Below, piece after piece: positions 1 to 4,946 of a DNA stretch of 5,890 bases. How positions within the stretch are numbered: position 1 is the first letter of the stretch; each line of letters starts with the position of its first letter. The notes under the pieces were generated by a model. The model saw only the letters and a list, made by a program, of their open reading frames with translations, ran no database searches and was not told where the DNA came from. The translations under genes and the position numbers were made by a program. The stretch is from Desulfobacteraceae bacterium (lineage in GTDB: Bacteria > Desulfobacterota > Desulfobacteria > Desulfobacterales > Desulfosalsimonadaceae), in the NCBI GenBank assembly GCA_003551985.1, contig PUOB01000254.1, positions 1 through 5,890 of the forward strand. Reading direction: 5' to 3'.

Positions 1-281
1 ACGTAACAGGCCGTTCCGAGGCACGCCCTGATTTTGTGTCGCCCCTTGGGCGTAAGGGAAAAAAGGGAATAAAACGTGGTCACACCAAAAACGTCGCTTT
101 GGGGGAGGTTGAGCCCCTTGCTGATATAGTCGATCAATTCCGGCGGAAGATATCCCACGACATCCTGGCACAGGCGTAAAACCGGTATAACCGCACCCGG
201 CGCATCTTTATTCTCAGCGATAATCTTATCAATTTCGGGTATCATTTCCGGTGTTATGTCCGGATGATCAAGTTTTGACAT
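1..281 (-). CDS. nuoE: NuoE/HndA-like [2Fe-2S] subunit of an NAD(P)-linked dehydrogenase complex (partial, C-terminus outside window)
   Basis: The gene starts at ATG 281-279, preceded by a GAAAGGAA ribosome-binding site, and stays open to the left edge, giving 93 visible residues. The translation has the helical N-terminal domain of the NuoE/HndA/HoxE family (PEMIPEIDKII, then AVIPVLRLCQDVVGYLPPEL). The start of the thioredoxin-like [2Fe-2S] domain follows, with VFGVTTFYSLF and PKGRHKIRACLGTACYV. Cys87 and Cys92 (C-x4-C) are the first two cluster ligands; the second cysteine pair would lie in the missing ~65 residues, since family members are usually about 150-170 residues. In known complexes this subunit pairs with a NuoF-like FMN/NAD-binding subunit and passes electrons between NAD(P)H and the iron-sulfur chain. 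Nearby fdhA on the same strand suggests it serves a cytoplasmic NAD(P)-linked formate dehydrogenase. A NuoF-like gene just beyond the left edge is expected but not seen. A hydrogenase or other partner is also possible. Confidence 0.9.
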   Translation of the reverse strand, partial: MSKLDHPDITPEMIPEIDKIIAENKDAPGAVIPVLRLCQDVVGYLPPELIDYISKGLNLPQSDVFGVTTFYSLFSLTPKGRHKIRACLGTACY

Positions 282-334
282 GTCGGTTTCCTTTCAGTCT
301 TCTTTATGCCGGCTGCTGCCCCCAAGCCTGACGA

Positions 335-499
335 CTTCGTAAAAAGGCCAATATCTGCGTTACGCGCGATTTTCGAAGAATATCATCACGCCTTGGCGTG
401 ACTCAATTCTTCAAAAATCGCGCAAGCCTTGATCTTGAGCTTTCTTGTCACGCCCCCGGCGTGATTTCAAAGCCGCCTGATCGCGACTTTTTACGAGAT
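335..499 (+). repeat. MITE-like hairpin-rich repeat, copy A
   Basis: This segment is an inverted, near-identical copy of 4783-4939. The best-conserved stretch runs from about 347 to 436, with only a few mismatches. Its ends are short inverted repeats (CGTAAAAAG at 339-347, CTTTTTACG at 487-495). Inside, an 18-bp arm at 364-381 pairs with 406-423 (17 of 18 matches), and a perfect TCACGCC-TT-GGCGTGA palindrome (386-401) sits in its loop. A second TCACGCC/GGCGTGA hairpin lies at 448-464; copy A has 9 extra bases just before it compared with copy B. The octamer CAAGCCTG occurs on both sides (323-330, 503-510). There is no transposase. The 63-codon frame at 398-589 is only the repeat in translation. 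It lies in the intergenic region between the two divergent genes at 281 and 723. Confidence 0.85.
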
Positions 500-565
500 T
501 ATCAAGCCTGGAAAATTTCAAATTCAACACTTTTCCACAACTCCAGGAAAAAGTCAATAAATCGA

Positions 566-607
566 TTGAAAGTAATTCTTCATTTATAATTATAATTGCT
601 TTATAAT
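566..607 (+). promoter_or_regulatory. Candidate promoter region for the HndB-like gene
   Basis: This AT-rich stretch lies between repeat copy A and the leader of the gene at 723. It contains TTGAAA (566-571) and three TATAAT hexamers (585-590, 591-596, 602-607). TTGAAA to the second TATAAT is 19 bp, longer than the ideal 17; the third TATAAT has only a poor -35 match (TTCATT) at 17 bp. This fits a sigma-70-type promoter giving a leader of roughly 105-115 nt, but base composition alone could generate such matches. The rest of 282-722 holds the repeats listed separately and no recognisable gene. Confidence 0.35.
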
Positions 608-646
608 GAACGATAGCGTAAATACAAAGGCTGGCGGAAGTTCATT

Positions 647-670
647 GGGCGAAAGATTTTTCGCCCCTAC
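647..670 (+). repeat. Half copy of the GGGCGAA...TTCGCCCCTAC palindromic repeat, in the leader of the HndB-like gene
   Basis: These 24 bases match the right arm of the perfect palindrome at 4669-4723 at 22 of 24 positions. The left arm is absent. The half copy can still fold by itself: GGGCGAAA (647-654) pairs with TTTCGCCC (659-666) around a GATT loop. A second small hairpin, GCCCT (684-688) with AGGGC (696-700), follows before the ribosome-binding site. Both would be in the 5' leader if transcription starts near the TATAAT boxes upstream. A regulatory effect is inference. Confidence 0.7.
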
Positions 671-722
671 GGCGACATGATATGCCCTGAACTGAAGGGC
701 GGAAACGATACGGAGGAGAAAA

Positions 723-1055
723 ATGGCGACGCTGACGGTTGACGATCTCAAAAAAATCAAGGAAAAAACAGCCCCTGAAATGGCCATGCGGCAGACCCGC
801 CCGACGGCCCGGATAACCGTTCACATTGGCGACTGCGGCCTGGCCGCCGGCGCAAGGGAAGTCATGAAAGCCTTCATGGAGGCGCGTGAACAGGCAAAAC
901 GGCCGGATATATATCTTTTGGCGGCGGATTGCATAGATCCCGAAGACTGCGCCAACGAACCCAAAGTCACCATTCAAACAGAAGGTCAATCTCCCGCCGT
1001 CCACACAAATGTGACCCCTGAGAAGGCAAGGGAATTGATGGGGAGTATGTTGTAA
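723..1055 (+). CDS. HndB-like (2Fe-2S) ferredoxin-domain protein
   Basis: This 110-residue cytoplasmic protein has a strong GGAGGAG ribosome-binding site (712-718) five bases before ATG 723. Its plan matches the HndB-like small subunits of NADP-reducing hydrogenases and related complexes: an N-terminal helix (TVDDLKKIKEK), a beta strand leading to a glycine/alanine-rich turn (ITVHIGDCGLAAGAREVM, residues 31-48), a hydrophobic strand (DIYLLAADC), a cysteine-containing loop followed by NEP (residues 70-80), and a closing VTPEKARELM helix. Only three cysteines are present (38, 70, 76). The last two are spaced C-x5-C, where thioredoxin-like ferredoxins normally use C-x3-C and four ligands in all, so cluster binding is uncertain. 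The gene is divergent from the NuoE-like gene and convergent with fdhA. A role as accessory electron-transfer subunit of the formate dehydrogenase is inferred from family and location. Its TAA stop already belongs to the heptamer array that follows. Confidence 0.75.
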   Translation: MATLTVDDLKKIKEKTAPEMAMRQTRPTARITVHIGDCGLAAGAREVMKAFMEAREQAKRPDIYLLAADCIDPEDCANEPKVTIQTEGQSPAVHTNVTPEKARELMGSML

Positions 1056-1091
1056 GTTGTAGGTTGTAGGTTGTAGGTTGTAGGTTGTAAG
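1050..1091 (+). repeat. Tandem heptamer array (TTGTAGG units)
   Basis: Six head-to-tail 7-bp units: one TTGTAAG, four TTGTAGG, one TTGTAAG. The first unit includes the TAA stop (1053-1055) of the HndB-like gene. The units are the reverse complement of those at 1152-1200, so the two arrays could form a long imperfect stem between the two convergent genes. Confidence 0.9.
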
Positions 1092-1104
1092 TGACAAATG
1101 AACC

Positions 1105-1129
1105 GATGCGCTTCCTTCGTCAGCGCATC
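1105..1129. repeat. Hairpin between the two heptamer arrays
   Basis: GATGCGC (1105-1111) pairs perfectly with GCGCATC (1123-1129) around an 11-base loop. It sits in the spacer between the opposed heptamer arrays, near the middle of the 143-bp gap between the two convergent stop codons. No T-run follows on either strand, so it is not a classical intrinsic terminator, though it may help a bidirectional termination structure. Confidence 0.5.
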
Positions 1130-1151
1130 CTATGCCTGCCTGTTGCCCTTA

Positions 1152-1200
1152 CCTACAACTTACAACCTAATACCTATAACTTACAACTTACAACCTAATT
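1152..1200 (-). repeat. Degenerate tandem heptamer array, inverted relative to 1050-1091
   Basis: Seven 7-bp units on the plus strand: CCTACAA, CTTACAA, CCTAATA, CCTATAA, CTTACAA, CTTACAA, CCTAATT. Read on the minus strand they are TTGTAGG/TTGTAAG-like, matching the array at 1050-1091. The last unit overlaps the fdhA stop codon (TAA on the minus strand, 1201-1199), mirroring the way the other array overlaps the HndB-like stop. Confidence 0.85.
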
Positions 1201-3964
1201 ACGCCGCCTTTGACACCTTCACCGCGCACACCTTGAATTCCGGGATCTTGGAGACCGGGTCGAGGGCTGCGTTGGTGAGCCGGTTGGCGGCCGCCTCGGC
1301 AAAGTGGAAGGGTATGAATACGGTACCATCAACCGCCTTGTCCGATACGCTCAACAGGACTTCGATCTCCCCCCGCCTGGAAGCGACTTTCACCCGGTCG
1401 CCCTCTTCAAGGCCGTATTTTTCAGCATCCGCCGCGGAGATTTCAACGAAACCCTCCGGGGATCGCTCATTCAACCCTTCGGTTTTCCGCGTCATGGTCC
1501 CGGTGTGATAATGGTAAAGCACCCGGCCGGTGGTCATGTACAACGGATATTCATCGTCTGCAATTTCAGCGGGCGGTATATAGTCAATGGGGAAAAACTT
1601 ACCCTTGCCAATGGGAAAAGCTTCGGTATGCAGAATCGGGGTGCCCGGGTGATCCGTTGTCGGACAAGGCCAGTGAAGCCCTTCTTTTTCTATCCGGTCC
1701 CATGTAATCCCGCCGTAGGAAGGGGTCACCTGGGCGATCTCCTTAAAAACGGCTTCTGCGTTTTCATACGTCATGTCAAAGCCCATCCGGGCGGCGATTT
1801 CCGCCGTGATTTTCCAGTCTTCCCAAACATTCCCGGGAGGCTCCACAGCCTTTCGGACCCGCTGAACCCGGCGTTCGGTATTTGAAAACGTGCCATCCTT
1901 TTCCGCAAAACAGCAGCTTGGCAGGACAACATCCGCCGCTTGCGCGGTCTCGGTCATGAATATATCCTGCACCACCAGGAAATCAAGCCGGGAAAAACTT
2001 TCCTCCGCATGGTTCAAATCCGCATCGGATACAAGGGGGTTTTCGCCGATTACATACAGGGCCTTGAACAGGCCTTCGTGCGCCCTTGGGATCATCTCCG
2101 TCACGGTAAGCCCCGCTTTGTCGGAAAGCCCAGTCACGCCCCATGCCTGCTCCATTTTCGAGACGGCGGCCGGGTCGGTTACCGGCTGGTAACCGGAAAA
2201 CACGTTGGGCAGCCCGCCCATGTCGCATGCGCCCTGGACGTTGTTCTGCCCGCGAAGCGGGTTGACGCCGCCGCCCGGGATGCCCAGGTTGCCACACAGC
2301 ATGGCCAGATTTGCAAGGCTTTTCACATTATCAGTGCCCGTCACGTGCTGGGTGATCCCCATGCAGTAGAGGATGGACGCCGCTTTGGCACCCGCATAAA
2401 TCCTTGCCGCCTCGACAATGTCTTTGGCAGGAATACCTGTGATTTCAGAGACATGCTCCGGCGTAAATTTCTCTACCGCCGCTTTGAGCGCCTCAACGCC
2501 CTCTGTCCGTCTCTCCACGAAGTCCCGGTCGTAGAGCTCCTCCTTGATGATGACATGCATCAGGCCGTTGAGCCAGGCCACGTCCGCACCCAGGTTGGGA
2601 CGGAGCCACTTTTCAGCGAATTCGGCGAGCTTGATGCGACGGGGGTCAACCAGAATCAACCGGGCCCCTTTTCGTTTCACCGCCCGCTTTATAAAAGAGG
2701 AAATCACCGGGTGGTTTTCCGTTGTATTGGACCCGGTGACCAGTATGACCTCCGCATCCTCTATATCCGCGATGGTGTTGGTCATCGCCCCGCTTCCGAA
2801 CGCAGCGGCCAGACCGGCCACTGTGGAGCTGTGTCAGAGACGGGCGCAATGGTCAATGTTGTTTGTTTTCAGCACCCCCCGGGTAAATTTCTGGGCAACG
2901 TAGTTGTCCTCGTTGGTCACGCGGGCGGAGGTCAGGAGGCCCATTGCATCGCCGCCGTGGGTATCCCGGATTTCCGTAAATTTTTTCGCCACCAGGTCCA
3001 GGGCCTCGTCCCACTGCGCCTCACGGAAGGTTCCGTTTTCCTTTATCAAGGGCGTTGTCAGCCGTTCCGGAGAATTTACAAAAGAATAGCCGAAGCGGCC
3101 CTTGACGCACAGGCTGCCGTTATTGGGCGGCGTATCTTCGCTTCCGGTGATCTTTATAATGGTGTTGTCCCGGACATGGAGGGTCATCTGGCATCCGACC
3201 CCGCAATAACTGCACGTGGTGTCGACCTTCCGGGCTTCCCAGGGACGCCACGTATAACGGGCATCCTTTTCCACCAGGGCCCCCACGGGGCATGCCTGCA
3301 CGCACTCGCCGCAGAAAACGCATTCCGAATCCTTGAGGGGCCGGTCGCCGGCAGCCACGATCTTGGCATGGGCGCCCCTGTACCCAAAACTGATGGCATT
3401 GTTGACCTGGACGTCGTTGCAGGCCTGCACGCATCGGCCGCAGAGAATGCAGCGGGAAAAATCCCTGACGATAAACGGGTTGACCGTCTCCATGGGATTT
3501 TTCGGCTTTGTCCCCTCGAAGGCTTCACCGGAAACCTGGTATCGGTAAGCGAGGTTCTGAAGCTCACAATCGCCCCATACCGGGCAGAGCTCACTGGTAT
3601 TGTCGTATCTGCGGACCTCCAGTTGAAACGCCGTAAAACTGCCGGTATCGGCTTTCCTGACGGCACAATTATGGTTGCCGGAAGACAGGAGCAGCTCGAG
3701 GGTCATGCGGCGGGAATTGACGACTTCAGGAGATTCCGTGTGCACCACCATGCCGGACTGGGCCGGTGTGGTACATGCCGGCATCAGGGCTCTGGCCTTT
3801 TCCACTTCCACGACGCAAATACGGCAGGCACCGGTGGGAATAGCGCCCTTCAAGTGGCACAGGGTGGGTATGTCAATGCCGTTTCGCCTTGACACGTCCA
3901 AAATGGTTTCCTCCGGCGCGACGATCAGCCGATGGCCATTGATAAAAATAGTGTTTTCATCCAT
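1199..3964 (-). CDS. fdhA: Selenocysteine-containing formate dehydrogenase alpha subunit with NuoG-like iron-sulfur domain
   Basis: Reading TGA 2834-2836 as selenocysteine gives 921 residues. FdhA reversibly oxidises formate to CO2 at a Mo/W-bis-MGD centre and passes electrons through iron-sulfur clusters to NAD(P)-linked partners. Domains in order: [2Fe-2S] ferredoxin (Cys36, 47, 50, 64); a NuoG-type His/Cys cluster region (His98, Cys100, Cys127, Cys133; oddly spaced); two [4Fe-4S] motifs (Cys172/175/178/182 and 215/218/221/225); the catalytic module's own [4Fe-4S] (Cys251/254/258/286) with CVKGRFG; DHCARL-Sec377-His378; RGQNNVQGACDMGG (571-584); NTERRVQ near 695-701, whose arginine probably matches the catalytic arginine of E. 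coli FdhF; and the C-terminal MGD-binding domain (about 806-921, TTGRVLYHYHTGTMTR at its start). No Tat signal is seen, so it is cytoplasmic. Start ATG 3964-3962 has AAGGAAG upstream. It lies 73 bp after the small membrane-protein gene. Without Sec decoding it appears as two frames of 376 and 540 codons. Confidence 0.96.
2805..2836 (-). promoter_or_regulatory. In-frame selenocysteine TGA (2836-2834) with bacterial SECIS hairpin
   Basis: On the mRNA the UGA is followed after 18 bases by a GGUCU apical loop. A six-pair stem closes it: GUGGCC (2821-2816) with GGCCGC (2809-2805 plus loop-side G 2810), including one U-G pair. The 18-base spacing and the GGUCU loop match, from memory, those of the E. 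coli fdhF SECIS, where SelB binds. Both the preceding codons (DHCARL) and the following ones (HSSTVAGL) match the formate dehydrogenase active site, so the frame is intact across the TGA. Decoding requires SelA, SelB, SelD and tRNA-Sec elsewhere in the genome. Confidence 0.93.
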
Positions 3965-3997
3965 ATCTGTTGTCTTTCTTCCTTACGGTTTGACTTT

Positions 3998-4037
3998 CAG
4001 GCACCAGGCACTTGTATTCCGCCAACGATAGCCAACG
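3998..4037. repeat. Short direct repeats in the fdhA upstream gap
   Basis: The 73-bp gap before fdhA has two perfect 7-bp direct repeats: CAGGCAC twice in tandem (3998-4004, 4005-4011) and GCCAACG twice, 10 bp apart start to start (4021-4027, 4031-4037). The second pair is one helical turn apart, which would suit a regulator, but no known operator is recognised and no clear promoter is visible. They may be chance. Confidence 0.3.
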
Positions 4038-4613
4038 CTAGTGGATCTCGCGACCTTCTTTACGCAATGCAACCGGAGATCCGAGAATTTCAGACCATAT
4101 CACAGCTTTCTGGAGTTGTGCAACAGAATATGTATCCCCGGTCACAGCAGAAAATTCCCGTGCGGGCAAAGACGCCGGCGCAGATTTTTTTTCAATGGGG
4201 GGTGCACCGATGGCATCTTGCCCGATCTCTTTTCTTTTATCGGCATATCTTTTCCCTGCCGTTTCGGCGTCTTTTCCGAGGCTTTCCATATAGGTTTTTT
4301 TGTCTTTTTCCACCCGCTGTTCCCGGCCGGCCGTCCTGGCGGGTTGTTCTTCCCTTTTTTCGGGAAGAACCGCCTCCTGGTCCCTCGACCGAGGCCGGTA
4401 ACCGGTGGGGTCTTCAGGCGCCGGCTCAAGCTCCTCCCTCATTTGCTCCAGAAACTTTTCGACAGAGTTTCTCCAGCCGGCCCGGTCCTGCTTTTCACCG
4501 GGCCGCGCTTCATCGGACTCGCCCGACTGCTGCTTTTTCATGCGATTCCGGATGCTGATGACATTGGTTATGATAATAACCAGCACGACGATCAGAAAAA
4601 AAAGGTTTTCCAT
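4038..4613 (-). CDS. Small single-pass membrane protein of unknown function
   Basis: This gene encodes 191 residues, starting at ATG 4613-4611. I do not recognise a named family. Residues 4-20 (LFFLIVVLVIIITNVIS) form one hydrophobic segment, followed by basic IRNRMKK, so the tail should be cytoplasmic. The middle (about 25-150) is highly charged, rich in Glu, Arg, Lys and Pro, and probably disordered. A folded-looking C-terminal motif (SVAQLQKAVIWSEILGSPVALR, split here as SVAQLQKAVIW and SEILGSPVALR, residues 163-184) ends the protein and could be a docking element. It is on the same strand as floA and fdhA; two repeats now fill the gap to floA. The start codon and the weak GGGA ribosome-binding region lie inside a 23-bp repeat end that recurs at 4774-4796. 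A link with FloA membrane domains is inferred from position only. Confidence 0.75.
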   Translation of the reverse strand: MENLFFLIVVLVIIITNVISIRNRMKKQQSGESDEARPGEKQDRAGWRNSVEKFLEQMREELEPAPEDPTGYRPRSRDQEAVLPEKREEQPARTAGREQRVEKDKKTYMESLGKDAETAGKRYADKRKEIGQDAIGAPPIEKKSAPASLPAREFSAVTGDTYSVAQLQKAVIWSEILGSPVALRKEGREIH

Positions 4614-4769
4614 AATTGAAATCCCGTAAAAAGTCGTCTTTTGTCTCCCGATTCACGACGGGTTCTTTGTAGGGGCGAATAATCATTCGCCCTTATGGCG
4701 GGCGAATGATTATTCGCCCCTACGGTTCTGAAAAGTTTCACAAGCCTGGGTTCGAGACTTTTTACGGTG
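4611..4769. repeat. MITE-like repeat with CGTAAAAAG ends and a perfect internal palindrome
   Basis: This element begins with CATAATTGAAATCCCGTAAA and ends near GAGACTTTTTACGG, giving CGTAAAAAG/CTTTTTACG inverted ends of the same kind as the two long repeats. Its first 23 bases recur exactly at 4774-4796, at the start of copy B, so two elements lie head to tail. The core differs from copies A and B: it holds the 24-bp-arm palindrome at 4669-4723. It has no coding capacity; the 105-codon minus-strand frame across 4592-4909 is repeat translation. The left end overlaps the start codon of the small membrane-protein gene. Confidence 0.75.
4669..4723. repeat. Perfect inverted repeat, 24-bp arms with 7-base loop
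   Basis: The left arm (4669-4692, beginning GTAGGGGCGAAT) and the right arm (4700-4723, ending ATTCGCCCCTAC) are exact reverse complements around TTATGGC. This is the look of a dispersed REP/BIME-type palindrome. A half copy with two mismatches is at 647-670. It would make a very stable hairpin in the transcript between floA and the downstream gene and could end transcription or protect mRNA, but no T-run follows. Confidence 0.9.
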
Positions 4770-4782
4770 CCCTCATAATTGA

Positions 4783-4939
4783 AATCCCGTAAAAAGCCGG
4801 TTTCCGACGGCTTTGAATCACGCCATGGCGTGACAAGATCAAGGCTTGCGCGATTTTTGAAGAATTGAGTCACGCCAAGGCGTGATGATATTATTCGGAA
4901 ATCGCGCATAACGCAGATATTGGACTTTTTGCGAAGCCG
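4783..4939 (-). repeat. MITE-like hairpin-rich repeat, copy B (inverted relative to 335-499)
   Basis: Read on the minus strand this matches copy A nearly base for base from about 4920 down to 4834, then diverges somewhat towards the 4783 end. It has the same CGTAAAAAG-type ends (4788-4796; the right end is degenerate, CTTTTTGCG), the two TCACGCC/GGCGTGA palindromes (4818-4833 and 4870-4885) and the same larger hairpin arms with the second palindrome in the loop. It lacks the 9 bases present in copy A. It ends only 7 bp from the floA stop codon, and with the neighbouring element fills the whole gap between floA and the small membrane-protein gene. Confidence 0.85.
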
Positions 4940-4946
4940 GCATCAT

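Noticed and set aside
398..589. 63-codon plus-strand frame as a small gene
   Set aside because: Its first half is copy A of the repeat in translation; the same peptide (MTQFFKNRASLDL-like) is produced from copy B. There is no ribosome-binding site.
642..1097. 151-codon minus-strand frame opposite the HndB-like gene
   Set aside because: Its N-terminus is translated heptamer array (TTYNLQP repeats) and the rest is antisense to a gene with a strong ribosome-binding site and a recognisable family.
1105..1129. Rho-independent terminator
   Set aside because: The hairpin lacks a following T-run on both strands; it is recorded only as a hairpin.
1050..1200. CRISPR array
   Set aside because: The repeats are 7 bp and contiguous, with no unique spacers and no cas genes.
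2834..2836. Premature stop making fdhA a pseudogene or two genes
   Set aside because: The TGA sits exactly at the Sec active-site position, the frame continues unchanged, and a SECIS hairpin follows.
1940..3892. 650-codon open frame on the plus strand, antisense to fdhA
   Set aside because: It lies wholly over fdhA, whose minus-strand translation has every expected domain. The antisense product shows no recognisable motif and reflects the GC-rich codon pattern of the real gene.
4041..4619. 192-codon plus-strand frame over the small membrane-protein gene
   Set aside because: The minus-strand reading has a clean membrane segment, charged tail and defined C-terminal motif. The plus-strand reading is a Phe/Arg/Pro-rich shadow.
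4592..4909. 105-codon minus-strand frame as a small gene upstream of the membrane protein
   Set aside because: It is made of the two MITE-like repeats and runs out of frame into the start of the real gene; its peptide shares the repeat-derived stretch seen at 398-589.
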